Shown here piece by piece: positions 23,640 through 35,635 of a stretch of DNA of 64,000 nt. How positions within the stretch are numbered: the stretch's first letter is position 1; each line of letters starts with the position of its first letter. The notes under the pieces are model-generated. The model was not told the DNA's origin. It did not search any database and saw only the letters and a program-made list of their open reading frames with translations. The DNA is from Selaginella tamariscina. Taxonomy: Eukaryota; Streptophyta; Lycopodiopsida; Selaginellales; Selaginellaceae. Location: positions 62,001 through 126,000 of the forward strand of contig PUQB01000026.1 of assembly GCA_003024785.1 (NCBI GenBank). The letters are read 5' to 3'. The position numbers and the translations under genes are program-made.

Positions 23640-23850
23640 TGAACCACGATGAACTCAAACTTCTATAGGAGGAGGACCCACCGAGTAGGCTGCCTGGTGA
23701 GTTGTGGTTTGTTGATGAGGTAGAGTAGAGCGTGATGATCCACAATCAGTATGAAGTGGTTACCCAAGAGGTAGTGACAAAACTTAGATAATCAGTAGAT
23801 GAATGCCAGACACTCTTTTCGTCGCTGAATAGTTGCGTTTAGCCGGCATC
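23640..23850 (-). pseudogene. RNase H domain of C1, degenerate
   Basis: The minus-strand translation includes NYSATKRE...AFIY, SKFCHYLLGNHFILIVDHHALLYLINKP and RWVLLL, the standard Ty3/gypsy RT-linked RNase H pattern. Interrupted by in-frame stops. Confidence 0.7.
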
Positions 23851-24065
23851 ATGAGTCAGCTTTCATATGCTATGGGTCAAAGCATCCGCTCATTGTCCTC
23901 ATGGGGCAAGACCGCACCTGTTGCTACACTAGAGCCATTTGTCTGTAACTGGAATTGTCGACTCCAATATGGTGGAATGAGGATAGGTGCTTCCACTAAA
24001 TGTCCTCGAAGGCCCCATGACAGTTGGCAGTCCATTCTAAGGTGTCTCCTTAGCGAGTAATTTTG

Positions 24066-24920
24066 TCATTGGTTGGGCCCTATTAACAAACTGTCGGATA
24101 AACTTGCGGTAAAACCTTGCTTTCCCCAGAACCGCCGGAGCTCCGTGACATTATGTGGAGGTTGCATCTCAACTAGTGCTCGTACGATCCCGGGTCCATA
24201 GTGATGCCCTCCCTGGAAACAATGTGTCCTAACAACTTCCCTTATGGTAATGTCAAATACACATTTTGAGGGGTTAAGAGATATTCTGTATCTCTGGCAG
24301 CACTGAAACACCCATTCCAAAGTGCCACGTGGTCCTCCGCTGGTCATAAGCTATGAAGTCGTCCATGAATGCCTAGACGAAGTCCATAGGTTGTTCGAGA
24401 ATACATGCTGAATCATTCTCTGAAAACATGGCTGGGGTGTTGCAAAGTCCAAAAGGCATGACTCTAAATGCGTATGCTCCCCAATCCGTGATGAATGTGG
24501 TTTTGGCTTTGTGTGATCATCACCTAGTTATAACTATTGAAGCTATCCATGAATGAGTACATTTCATGACTTGCTACGTCTTCCAGATGGGCTTCCATGA
24601 ACAGGATGGGGAACGAGTCCTTCTTTGTGGTAGCATTCAGTCGCCAATAGTCTATGCAGATCCTTAGGCGGCTGTCCTTCTTAGGTACAATGACATAGTT
24701 GATCAAAGGCTTCTGCAAGTTCGAGATGTGCCGTTGATATGGAAATGCTTATAGGCCTCCTCCGACCCTTCCTTGGACTCCCTCCCCATTCTCCCCGGTC
24801 GTTTGGTTGTGTTGATCCAATAGGCTATCTGGCCCTTTCTGGTGTTGAGTTTCATTGTAATAGGGATCCTACTGCCAAGGGAACCACTTGTATGGGTTTT
24901 GTTGTCTGGGCCCTTCGCTC
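24066..24920 (-). pseudogene. Reverse transcriptase of C1, degenerate
   Basis: Minus-strand pieces in order: an N-terminal stretch near 24703-24900, then VIVPKKDSRLRICIDYWRLNATTKKDSFP and SFMDSFNSYN (24524-24718), then RYRISLNPSKCVFDI and PPHNVTELRRFWGKQGF (24066-24347). These are RT fingers/palm and connection signatures of non-chromoviral Ty3/gypsy elements. Frameshifts and stops throughout; the catalytic YxDD region is too decayed to read safely. Confidence 0.75.
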
Positions 24921-25269
24921 CTTTATGAAGGGTTCTCGGCACCTGGGTTGTTCTTGCTCATGAGAGGTGTTGTCTCTCGCCCATTTCTTTGACAACTTCA
25001 AGGGTTTCAGTTGTTCCCCTGTTGACTTGACTCATTCTAGCCTATTCATCCTCCCTCGTATCCCTCTTGTATTGGCTTGGAGCTATGTCGGTATTGAAGT
25101 TGTAGCTCGGTTGATTAGACTAGTAGTCATGATGCCGATATGGCCGGCCGTGGAATGTTTCTGCTTGGACTCGTCCAAATTTGGTAGATCCCTGTGCTAG
25201 AACCAGGTATTGTCTAAGGCAATTTGCCTAGTTCACTATGACTCCCTCCTAGTTTCTGTAGAGGCCGTT

Positions 25270-25870
25270 TGCATGTTGCATGGTGATTTGTCTGTCTCTC
25301 TATTCTTCTGGTGAACATGAAGGCTACAAGCGCTACAAACTCGGCCACTTCTTTCCTTCCCTATATGCCTCTCTTTGGTTGTAATGTCTCGTCCCTCTAG
25401 TGGTGAACCTTTGTGGCTCTGCCACTAATAGTTCTCCTACTGTGAGGCCGTCCTCCGATAGTTGGAATATTGCTGCAACTTGTTGAACCATGTGTGACCC
25501 CCAAGCCAAATTGAATCCCTACTCGTGCTATGTCTAGTTGACTACCAACTGTGCAATCTAGAGCTCTCTCAGAAAATCCTGAGTTCTCCACTTCTTCCCA
25601 CAGAAGGTCAAAGAACTCAAGAAGGCGCATCTGCCTCCTGACTTCCCGGACGTCGGGGTGCTCAATAAGTTCCTTGAATCTAGAGTACCTAGGTGCAATA
25701 AGCTCCACCGTCCTTACCTGACCTCCATAAAACATGCGAATCTCTTGGTGACCACTGGCATGTTCCGCTCCATCCATTTTGTTATCATGGTGGTTGAGAG
25801 TGTTGCACTGTATATCTCCTTCCCTAAGCACAATCGACATGGCGATTCTCATTATGTCCTTTGAGGTGAT
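25270..25870 (-). pseudogene. Domain X, copy 1, between protease and RT of C1
   Basis: The minus-strand ORF (25397-25852) contains VELIAPRYSRFKELIEHPDV, RRQMRLLEFFDLLWEE and SERALDCTVGSQ. It continues in another frame into VAAIFQLSEDG and then AEFVALVAFMFTRR. The matching C2 text is AELVSPRYSKFKE...RKQLRLDEFFNFPWGEE. Having one copy before RT and one after integrase is not a normal element layout. Confidence 0.5.
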
Positions 25871-26619
25871 TGGCGCGACTATCCATGTGCCTTGATTCGC
25901 AATGATGACACTGCCTAACCATCATTGCCTTTGTAGTACGTGCCTCACGTGTGCAATCCACCCATATGGACCATGTGACCTTGTGAGCTAGCCACATGTG
26001 TGGTTGAAGGTTGCACCGCTCCTTCTGACATGCTTCCTTGGGGTTTCCCTATTACGGTAGTTACTTCGTCTTGGGGCGCCTCATTTTGGGCTCCATTTGA
26101 GTGGATGTTTGGCTCAAGGCGGCTCATGTTGGTTATTTGTCACAATGATTGTTCGCCGTTGTCACTCCTTGCCACCCTGACGATGTCTGGTAAAGCCCCC
26201 CTTTAGTCCTATTTATAGGGCCTTCTCTATTTTGTCCTCCCACTCAAGGTCTCCCACCACTAGTCCCTTGTGCACCATACCTAAGACATATCCCCGTTGG
26301 AGGTCTTCCCTCCCCGGCTTTCAACACTGATCTCTGATTAGCTGCGGCTGTGGGTACACTCAACCAAGACTTGGGTTGGTATGGGGCCATTGAGGAGTTT
26401 AGTCTACTACTAGCTTTGTGTCTGCCTTGCTTAGGTGGTGTTCCCGTTTGGCTGTGGTACATTCCGGTTGCTCCTCTGGAGTTGCAAAAGTGGTTGGTGC
26501 TTTGGTCCCTGTGCTCCCATATGTGTTTGTATCGCGTTGTGCTTTGAACATTCCCCCTGAGGCCCTCTGCCTACCCGTGCAGTGCCTTCCTCGGTGGGGG
26601 GGTCTTAGGTAGGGTGAAC

Positions 26620-27119
26620 CTTGTCAGCGGGCATGGTTGGCCACTGCTCCATCGTTGGCTAGCCCCCCATGCTTGCATGGCCCATGGTGCCCTAGCACTC
26701 GGAACTCTTTCAGGGGTGCTCGGATTTGTTTTGCCAACATGGATATCCAGCCCCTCCTGGTGCAGAATACTACATGATGGTGGTCCCAATTGTGTTGCAC
26801 CTTCACTCCCCGATTTCCACTACTCTTAGGATGCCCTTGGGTGTTACCTCAGCTTGGTTTGCCATGTGTACATGGAAGGGGCAGGCTCCATGGTTGGCAT
26901 ACCTAGCTCTTGATGGAGTTCTGTTGACATGATGTTTATTGTTGACCCTCCGTTTATGATTACGTTGTTGATTGTGCGGCCCGCCACTTGAACTGGGATG
27001 ATTGGCACATCGTCCATGAAGTCAACTTCTATCGTTGTGCCTCCAGGTTGGGTTGTGGCTAGTTCATGCGATCGAGCCCCATATAGCGCGATTGATGAGA
27101 ATGGTGCACTTTCTCTCAT
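26620..27119 (-). pseudogene. Aspartic protease of C1, degenerate
   Basis: Minus strand: TIEVDFMDDVPIIPVQVAGRT followed by VIINGGSTINIMS, where NGGST stands at the usual DxG(S/T)xxN active site with Asp changed to Asn. Then ELGMPTMEPAP and, in another frame, KVQHNWDHHHVVF. C2 has the homologous protease at 56463-56862. Confidence 0.7.
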
Positions 27120-27599
27120 TGATGCCTTGGCCTCCCCTATGCTAATTGTGAGGTGTTCCTACGTTCTTGTGTTCCCCCTTGTTCCTTGGCTCTAGTTGGG
27201 CTCTGCTAACCCTTGGGCGGATGGTAGTTCGGTGGTCCTCTTGACCCATTGCCTCAAACCAAAGGGTTTTGGTGCTCATTCCTTCTCGCAATGCCTCCCC
27301 TTTCTCTAGTCCTACGAGCATGTGGGTGCCTCATCTCTTTTGTTAGGTGAGCTTGCAGTGTCATGCTCTGCTTACAGTCCCGACCTGACAATACCACCAT
27401 TACCTAGTTGGCATGTGGCATAGGGATTGGTGTTTGTCCATTTGCCACCCTCATAGTGCCGGGTGCTTGTACTTTCAACATTGGCTTGATTAACGATATC
27501 CAAGAGCATAGGGTGCAAGTCATCTCCTAACATTCTGGCTGCCTATCCATGTCGTCATATCTTGGTTGGTAGGGTTGCCTCTCCCATGAGTGGGATCTC

Positions 27600-28660
27600 C
27601 GATTGCGGTCTCCTAATGGTGATCTCCTAAGAGGGTGGTCTTTCCCGTCCGTTTTGAGCCCATAACTCCTCTGACTCTCTATTCCCCCTCTGTTTTTTGT
27701 TCTACCACTAATGCGGATGCCTGCAGTGGCTTGTTACTTAGGAGCTCGATCAGTCAATAGTAATCATTTGTGTTGTGGGACCCATAAAAGTTACATACCC
27801 TACAACACTTATCTTCGTGTGTGGTGTATCCCAATTGGGCAAGCATTGCAATTAGGTCCTCCTTTCGTGCCACCGCCTTGTGGGCCTCTCCTTGTTGTGG
27901 TTGTGCATGCTCTTTGGCTCCCAATTGTCACCCTTTTCTAGCAACTTTTTGGGGCGTCCAAGAAGGGTCTCCTCGTCCATGGTGGTGTCATTTGCCCCCT
28001 CTGCGTCCAATTTGTCATGCGTCTTTTTCTCTTGACTTCTCTCAGCTTCCCACTTTTCTACTTTTATGGCAATACCGGAGTAACTTGTCAAACATCCGAT
28101 CCTCATTCAGTCCGATCCACTTGCAAATCTCATGTTGCAATCTGTTCTGATCATCACATTTTCTTGGTCATGTCGATGGGGGATCCCTTAACTGAGCGAT
28201 GTACCCAACGCATGTGGACTATGTATTCATTAACTGACTCTCCTGCTCTTTACTTCAGATTAGTTAGCTTATGAATTACCTCTTCCTCACTTTTCTCCTC
28301 CCAAAATGTGTCTAAAAACACCCTTCATTTGCCTCGTGAAATCACATCCATCAGGCGTGTGCTTTCTTATTTAAAGTGCATGCGAATGCACTCAGCTTTT
28401 TGTGGTTGTCACTCATGCTTCTTAGCTTGCACACTTGTTTAAACTTGTGTACATGTTGGTCGGCGTCTTCACCCGTCGCTCCTCGGAACATGGGTAAGGG
28501 TATTGTCATTGTACTCTTCTGCATCCAATTGAGCGCTCAGGCTGGTAAGGTCATCAAATCCACTCCTATGGTGTTTTGTTGGGCATGGGAGGTGCTCCGG
28601 TTTGGACCTCTGTTTTGGATGTGCTATAGTCCACATCCCAGTATCCCACCTTCTTCCTCC
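27600..28660 (-). pseudogene. C1 gag, C-terminal two thirds, degenerate
   Basis: Minus strand: RAGESVNEYIVHMR...VHRSVKG (near 28170-28270) looks like the Retrotrans_gag core. Near 27740-27830, CNFYGSHNTNDY followed by LIELLSNKPLQ resembles the C-x-C-YGHxTxxCxxLxxxIE tail typical of Tat/Ogre-type gag. Multiple stops. Interrupted on its 5' side by the solo LTR at 28683-29308. Confidence 0.6.
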
Positions 28661-28682
28661 CTTGCATCCTTGCCCTTCAATT

Positions 28683-29308
28683 TGTCACGACCCAATACAG
28701 AATACAGGACTCCGGATACAGGATATGGGTTGCAGGACTTTCCTACAGGATATTCCTACCAAGATTCCGGACACAGGATACGGTTGCAGGATATTCCTAC
28801 AGGATATGCCACAGGATATGCCTAGAGGATAAGGGACATGTGGACTCATCTTAGCCTCTGCATGCATGCAGTCACTTTTGCATGCATGCAACGACTTTTA
28901 GCACTCATGCCTAGATTAGCTCTTGGAGTTGTGAACATAAAAGCTCCGACCTAATTGTTGTACAATTAGTTACTATCAACACCAGTCTTACTATGAATCA
29001 ATTCGTCTTGTCTTGTTCTTGTCTTGCTTTTGTCTTGTTTCCTGTCCTGTTCCTGTCTCGCTCCTGTTTCCTGTCCTACTCCTGGATCTTGTCCTGCTCT
29101 GGGATCCTGTCCTGTTCCTGTCTTGTTCCTGGATCTTGTCATGCGCTTTCCTATCTTGCTCCCGGATCCTATCCTGATCCTGTCTTGCTCCTAGATCCGT
29201 CCTGTTCCTATTCCTAGTTCCTGTCCTGCTCTCAGTCCTGTTCCTGAGTTAAGCCTTCATGTCCTTGGAATCCTGTTCTCTTCATGGTTCCTGGATCGTG
29301 GCTTGACA
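28683..29308 (+). mobile_element. Solo LTR of family D inserted in C1 gag
   Basis: Starts TGTCACGACCC and ends GTGGCTTGACA. It matches the inverted LTRs of element D at 30631-31224 and 41701-42077. It holds AGGATATTCCTAC-type repeats at its start and a TCCTGTCTTG-type run at 28993-29230. The flanks CAATT and CATTG do not make a good target duplication. Confidence 0.75.
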
Positions 29309-29899
29309 CATTGAGGGTTGGGGATGAGGATGGGCTCCTCCCAATTGTCCCTCATGGGCCCCCTTCATGGGACCAGCTTGGTGGTGGTGATATGGCATAT
29401 CTCGGCTAGACGGTATCCTCTCATCCAACAGTTGGCTTGGTAGGACTGTGCAACTTTGCCAAATCCCCTTGCGGTGTTGGAACGATCATGGTTGTCGACG
29501 CAGATTCTCCTCGCCCCGAGAAGGTATCTCCTCGTCTTATTTTTGTCATGGCTCTGCCATACGCCTTTGTTAAATCCCCTTGCATGGTGGGTATGGTCTT
29601 GCTTGCTCGAGCGGATTTCCCTCACCTTAGGATAGAATCCCCTCGTCCCTTGCCTAGAGTGACCACTGTGTGGTCCCCCTTATTGTCACCTCCTCCCAGT
29701 TTGTTAGCTTGTTACGGGTGGTCTTCCCATGTGTAGCATAGCCTTTCAGAGCCTCGGGCTACCTTCCTAGTACTCACCCTGGCCTACTACATCATTTGAC
29801 CGACTGAACTCATGGTGTAGAGGTTCCCTTGTTGGTGGTCAGTGCCCCTCCCTATGGGGGCCTTCAAGATGAGGCTCTTCCTCCCCTCTTTTCGGCCAT

Positions 29900-30529
29900 C
29901 CACAGTCCCCTGCCTTACCCTATTGGGTGAAGGTGGCCCTAGGTCTCCTACATTGCGTCCCTTGTGGCGTTGGCCATGCAAAACCTTTGGCTCTCGTCCC
30001 CTGTCACTACCCACACTATTGTCACTGTTGCATGTTTCTTGCCTCTAGTGCAAGGATTCCCTTTCCTAGGGTTCTTTCACACGAGGTCTCCTATGTTGAG
30101 AGAGGGTGGAGGGCTTCCCTCATCCTACCATCCATCCCACTCCGCGTCATAGGCCATTGCCGGGCGATGTCGCCCATCCAGGTGTTGCTCATCTCCACAT
30201 GTTCCTACACTTGGGATTTCATTAAGACGTGCTAGGGGTTCTTTGTACCTTTGTTTGTCGTCTATAGCTTGCGACCAACTACGATGGTGTTGTGTCGAAC
30301 TTCCTGCCTCTCGAAGGTTCGACCATATAGTGGTTGTCTTATGCTCTTGGACGGGCAAGGCTGGGATTGACTGTGGCATTAGGGGTACCTCCGACCCTTC
30401 ATAAGCCTCTCCCGGCAGTCGAGCGCATCCTCTTGATCTCCAATTGTTCAAATGAGTTAGCCATGGCTTTCCAATCTTTCCTTTAAGCCGCAACTCTACT
30501 TATTACAGTGAACTCCATTTATGTGTAGT
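29900..30529 (-). pseudogene. C1 gag, N-terminal part
   Basis: The minus-strand start GAGTTCACTGTAATAAGTAG (about 30500-30520) is homologous to the start of the C2 ORF at 42796. The frame at 30125-30493 ends in MAYDAEWDGW, matching VTYEAEWDGW of C2. The open frame is broken downstream. Together with 27600-28660 it makes up the C1 gag. Confidence 0.6.
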
Positions 30530-30533
30530 TAAT

Positions 30534-30553
30534 ATCCCTTCGTGGTCACCACA
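30534..30553 (-). other. Primer-binding site of C1
   Basis: On the element strand TGGTGACCACGAAGGG follows the 5' LTR after a few bases. It corresponds to TGGCGACCACGGAGGG in C2 (42764 on) and in E (38198-38209 complement). A PBS-like site of the same sequence in two unrelated LTR families supports the assignment. The tRNA it pairs with is not identified. Confidence 0.55.
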
Positions 30554-30558
30554 ATTGA

Positions 30559-30630
30559 TGGTCGGGGACTCTGCAAGCCAGATGTTGAGTGACATATGCA
30601 GCCTGGGCACTATTGTCAATGCCCAATCCT
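30559..30630 (-). mobile_element. 5' LTR of C1, first fragment
   Basis: TGGTCGGGGACTCTGCAAG matches the LTR 3' end of family C. It is cut after 72 bases by the insertion of element D and resumes at 61171. Confidence 0.75.
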
Positions 30631-31224
30631 TGTCAAGCCACGATCCAAGAACAAGGAAGTTTGACTTAGGAGTAGGACAAGGATTAGGAGTAGGACATAA
30701 ACTAGAAACCAAGCCACGATCCAAGAGCAAGGAGGTTTGACTTAGGAGCAAGACAAGGACTAGGAACAAGATAAGAATAGGACAGGAACTAGAAACAAGA
30801 CAAGGAAAGAACAAGAAGTAAGGAGAGACAAGAATAAGATAAGATTGATCGTAGAATAACTAGTGTTGATAGTAACTAATTGTGCAACAATTAAGTTGGA
30901 GCTTTTATGCTTATAACTCCAAGAGCTAATCTGGTCATGAGCCTAATCTAGTCATGAGTTAAAAATGGTGACCCTTATCCTGTAGGTATATCCTTCAACA
31001 TATCCTGTAGGCATATCCTGTAGGTATATCTTGTAGGCATATCCTGTAGGCATATCTTGTAGGCATATCCTGTAGGTATATCCTATAGGTATATCCTGTA
31101 GGCATATCCTGTAGGTACATCTGTATCATCGTATCATATCATATCTATAGGCATATCTTGTATTCCGTATCCTATATCCTGTATCCGGTATCCAGTATCT
31201 TGCATCCTGTATCGAGTCGTGACA
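30631..31224 (-). mobile_element. 3' LTR of chromovirus D
   Basis: A 594-bp LTR, TGTCAAGCCACG...GAGTCGTGACA on the plus strand, in reverse orientation. The left flank ATCCT pairs with ATCCC after 61170 (four of five), the probable target duplication. On the element strand AGGGAGGAGGTGC at 31225-31238 directly precedes it, a good polypurine tract. A 13-bp TATCCTGTAGG(C/T)A minisatellite fills 30977-31111. Confidence 0.8.
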
Positions 31225-31235
31225 GCACCTCCTCC

Positions 31236-32470
31236 CTAAGGACGAGTTCCATAAGTCTTGGGACTTGGTTTAGCAGGATAACGCCAATGGAAGGCAGCAA
31301 CCTTGAAAGAAGCATGAAATAAGTTGGATGTAGGTTCCCAAGTGCGATCGGTAAGCAAATAACCTTTCCAATCATGGCGGCGATGAAGACGAGAATTAAG
31401 GATGGCTGCAACTTCGTACTCAGGTTCATCGTCAATGACCACAGGAGGGGGGAGAAAAAGCATGACCAAGAAGAAAAGAAGGATGATACAGCTTCAATAA
31501 AGAGGTGTGAAACAGAGGATGAAGTTTCACCGTAAATGGTAACTCTAGTCGGAAAGCTACAGGATTTACCTTAGCCGCAATCCTGTAAGGGCCCAATAGT
31601 TGAAATCCAACTTAAAAGAAGGCAGCATGTTGGTGCGAATATGCTGATGAAGAAGCCACATGAGATCACCAATCTTGTATGCAGGTGCTGACTAACGGCA
31701 TTAGCATGACGCTTGTACCGTTCCTGTGTCTGCTGAAGATGAACCTGGAGATCATCATGTACCTGACGAAGATGCTGGAGATGATTATGTACTACAGGAG
31801 CGGAAGAAGGAAAAGTAGGAGGAACAAAGTTAAAACGTGGATGGTAGCCTGTAAGAGCGAAGAAAGGTGTCTAGCTTGTAAATGCGTGAACGAAGTTGTT
31901 GTAGACAAACTCACCATAGGAAGAAAGTCCAACCAGTTGTCTTGTTAGTAACTAATGAAGCAACAAAGATACTGCTCCAAGGTTTGAATTGTGCGTTCTA
32001 ACTGCCCATCAGTTTGTGGATGATATCTGAAGAAATGTTTGCTTTAACTTGTAGACTCGGAGAAGCTCTCGTCAAAATCTGAATATGAATTGTGGGCCTC
32101 GATTAGAAACAATGCTTTTAGGAAGACCATGATGTCGGAATACTTTGTAGATCATCAACTCAGCAATTGTCTGGCTTGTAGCCGTCTTGTTACATGGTAG
32201 GAAATGAGCCTGTTTGGTGAAACAGTCAACCACTACAAGAACTGCATCAAATCCACAAGAAGGAGGAAGATCTGTGAGGAAATCCATAAAAATGGATCTC
32301 CAAGGAAAAAAAGAACAGGAAGAAGACAAAGAAGACCAGAGGGCACGTGACGAGGCATCTTCAACTTGTTGCAGGTGTCACAACTCTGTACAAACTTTTT
32401 GACAAAACCCCGCAACCCAGGCCACCAATAGTTGCGAGTCACCAACTCAACTATCTTGGCCACACCAAAA
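31236..32470 (-). pseudogene. Chromovirus D integrase and chromodomain, degenerate
   Basis: Minus strand, 5' to 3': RNYWWPGLRGFVKKFVQSCDTCNKLK (zinc-binding HHCC region, 32350-32440); IFMDFLTDLPPSCGFDAVLVVVDCFTKQAHFLP and HHGLPKSIVSNRGPQFI (rve core, 32072-32329), with the second catalytic Asp reading as Asn (S-N-R); then EYEVAAILNSRLHRR...WKGYL, TWEPTSNL (31236-31440), a C-terminal chromodomain. The chromodomain marks a chromovirus, which targets chromatin for integration. Stops and frameshifts present. Confidence 0.85.
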
Positions 32471-32669
32471 TGTCATGTGGCCGGGGTATCATGATAATCA
32501 TGTACCACACGAGTCTATAAAACATCAACAGGAATGCACAGAAGACCTTGCCGGTACATGAGTCTGTCTTGTATGGCAAACAACTTGTAGTCTATATAGG
32601 AACTAGAGGAAGAGGAACTTGCAATGTCAGGACTAATGTGTGAGAACACATTCTTTGCCAAGTCGTCTA

Positions 32670-34028
32670 TAGCCAACTACAAACGAATGTCCTATAGAAG
32701 TGTTGAATCTGTTGGAGCCTGATGAACCTATAGTGCCGCAAGCTAAAATCAATCAGGACCCAACAACACTGCTTTTGACAGTCATATGCAGGATCACCCA
32801 AGGTCAGTGCAAGGTAAGAGCGCCTAGACAATGCATCCGCTTTGCCATTCCGAAAACCAGGCATGTAGATAACAACAAAATCAAAATGTGATAGGATTTT
32901 TACCCACCTAGCCTGTCGCCGACTGAGAACTCGAGCCGTTTGAAAAAAATCCATGTTCTTGTGATATGTAAGAACTTGTATAGGATGTGCAGCACCTTCC
33001 AGGAAGTGCTACCACTCCTCGAACGAATCCACAATGGCCTTGAGTTCCTTGTCATGAATCTCGTAATTGATCTCTGCTGAAAGGAACTTACGAGAGTGAA
33101 AAGCTACAAAATGAAGTAACTTATCATCTCCAACTTATGATAGGATAGAACCTACTGCAAAGTCTGAAGCATCTGCTTCAACAAAGAAGGGACGAGAAAG
33201 ATCAGGATGTACTAAAATTGGAGCTATTGTGAAGGCATCCTTGAGTGTTGTGAATGCATGTTCCACCTTATTGGACTAAGAGAAATCTCTTGTGTGCTTG
33301 GTGAGTTTCGTGAGTGGAAATACACGCTTGGAGAGTCTTGTATGAATCGCCTATAAAAGTTTGCAAAGCCAAGGAAACATTGTACGTCTCGTATAGACTT
33401 GGCCTCTCCCATTCCACGATAGTCTTTACCTTGTGCATGTCCATGGAAACGCCAGCAGAAAAGACGATGTAGCCCAAGAACTCCACAGAATCCTTGTCAA
33501 AAAACACTTCTCCAATTTGCATACAGGCCATGCTCGTGAAGCCTTTGTAGAACTAGTCGTATATGCTTGTCATGTGCCGCTTAAATCAAAATGTCATCAA
33601 GGTAGATCACCATAAATTGGTCCAAGAAGTTGCAAAAGATGTCGTTCACCATGTGTTGGAACACAGCTGGGCATTGGTAAGTCCGAAAGGCATGACCGTG
33701 TACTCGAAGTGTCCATACCTTGTATGAAAGGCAGTCTTTCACTCATCACTTGGACAAATCCGTACAAGATTGTAGACCCCTCGTAAATCGATCTTTGTGA
33801 ACACCTTTGCTCCTCGTAGCTGATTGAAAGTTCCGGGATCAATGACAATGGGTACTAATTCCGGATGGTGACTTGATTCAAACCCATGTAGTCCATAACC
33901 AAACACAAACTCCATTTTTCTTTTTAACAAATAAGATAGGTGCTCCTGCAGGGGCTTTAAGTGATGAATGAAGCCAGATGCTAAGTTTTCTCAATGTACT
34001 GACGAAGAACCTCCAATTTATAGGTGAC
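32670..34028 (-). pseudogene. Chromovirus D reverse transcriptase and RNase H, degenerate
   Basis: Minus strand: GTFNQLRGAKVFTKIDLRGVYNLVRI (33739-33930); the palm with MVIYLDDILI in another frame near 33590-33620; CFLGFANFYRRFIQ near 33330-33390; and DFVVIYMPGFRNGKADALSRR near 32800-32900 for the end of RNase H. The catalytic LDD is still visible, but the frame is broken several times. Element E was inserted upstream of this part. Confidence 0.85.
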
Positions 34029-34587
34029 TGTTAACATACAAAACTTTCCTGTGTGCAGAAAAACACTGTTCACAGCGCAGGAAAAGCTTTGCAAGTTAAA
34101 GTGTAGGGTTTCATCCATAGAGAGCTCTATATATGTACTTATCTCGTCTCTAAGGTCAAGGATAGGATTTTGCTTTGGCCATTGCCATGTATAACATTCA
34201 CAATACACCATAAATATGCACTTGCATTACTATATGAATACAAAGAGATAGCAAGTGTGGAGACTTACTTCTCTCCCAAAGATACTCTCTCTCATGCATT
34301 GCTCTCCATAGCCTTCATAGCCTTCATAGCTCTCTCCCCTTCTTGCCCTTGCTTGCCCTAACTGAATCCTGTCCTCCTCCAACCGTCATAACTGTCTGCT
34401 TCCTGCAACCGTAGGATCCTTCCTACCCAGTAGGATTTTTCCTATTGCTATAGGATTTTTCCTACTACTGTAGGATTTTTCCTGTACACAGGATATTTCC
34501 TATTACTACTTTCCTACAAGTTATTCCTCCACCGTAGGAAAGTCCTACGTATGCAGTTCTTACATGCTATATTTTTGGCCTCTAACA
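34029..34587 (-). repeat. 3' LTR of E
   Basis: 559 bp, nearly identical to the other LTR apart from a few substitutions and small indels. Contains TAGGATTTTTCCTAC-type palindromic words near 34430-34520. Confidence 0.9.
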
Positions 34588-34678
34588 CTATTCCCCACTG
34601 AAAATTTGCAGTGTCCTCACTGCACTATCCTACTCCTTCCTTATGATGTTGATTTTATGGTACTCTAGATTCTCCTCT

Positions 34679-35400
34679 TTATGCTTTTGAAAGTTGTTCC
34701 TCTCTTCCTTTAGTTCTTGGTTGGAAATTGATACCTTGAGTTGTAGCACTTGATTTCTTCATGATGTTCCTTAGGCTCCCTATTTGTTTTCTTTTCCTGT
34801 TCCTGAATAGTTTTCCTTCCTGTTCCTGAATAGTTTGTCCTTCCTGTTCCTGAATAGTTTGTCCTTCCTGTTCCTGAATAGTTTGTCCTTCCTGTTCTTG
34901 AATAGTTTGTCCTTCCTGTTCCTGAATAGTTTTTCCTTCCTGTTCCTTAGGCTCATCCTCTTGTATAGGATAAATGAAGCTGACATTTAACAACTTGTCT
35001 ATCTCCTCCTTAACAAGCTGTGCATAATTAGGATTCATCCTATATGCTCTCTGTTTCACAGGCTCACTCCTGGTAATAATTGTATAGTGTGTGTACACAA
35101 TTCAGGAGGTATGCCTTTAAGATCTTTATAGGACCAGGCAAAAACATCCTGATATTTTTGAAGCAAATTCAATCCTTTTTCCGGAATTCTTTATCTAATT
35201 CCTGAGCAATGAATAGGTTTTTAGGTTCATTTTCTGTACCTATATTCACTTGCTGCAAAGGATCTGTAGTATACACATATGTATACTCTGCAGGTTGTTC
35301 CTGTAAATCAATCTCATATGGGATTGCCTTATAGAACTTTTCCTGCAATCCGGGCCTATCTTCTTCCTTCTGCTGAACAGTTTTCTTTCCTTTCAGCACT
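34679..35400 (-). pseudogene. E pol remnant: linker and first residues of reverse transcriptase
   Basis: The minus strand reads IITRSEPVKQRAYRMNPNYAQLV followed by EEIDKLLNVSFIYPI, the usual opening of a Ty3/gypsy RT. It then runs straight into a repeated EQEGQTIQ octapeptide (34799-34942) and stops. Upstream (35169-35399) is a Gln/Glu-rich linker in the same direction. The catalytic core is absent rather than mutated. Confidence 0.7.
34799..34942. repeat. 24-bp minisatellite in E
   Basis: Six tandem copies of the unit TGTTCCTGAATAGTTTGTCC plus four bases, 144 bp in all, coding (EQEGQTIQ)n on the minus strand and keeping the frame open. Confidence 0.9.
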
Positions 35401-35635
35401 ACGTTTAAGTCTATATCTGTCAGGACTTTTAAGTCAGGATATGCTTTCAGGATTTCTACTTCTTCCTGATCGTCTAAGCCATTAAACCAGTCATATCCTT
35501 CTAAAATAAGGGTCTATTTTCCTTTTTAACATACCTTTTGTATGATTGTATATCACCGGTTTTCCTTCTCCTTCTCCCAGCGTCATCTTTTGTTCCCCAA
35601 TCCTGTATAACTTTAGCAGTTTTCAGCCAAGGTAC

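Noticed and set aside
28678..29313. Target duplication of the solo D LTR (CAATT/CATTG)
   Set aside because: Only three of five bases agree, so I do not count it as evidence.
34799..34942. Regular 24-bp repeats that could suggest a CRISPR-like array
   Set aside because: The repeats are directly tandem without unique spacers, lie in a plant LTR element and keep its reading frame open.
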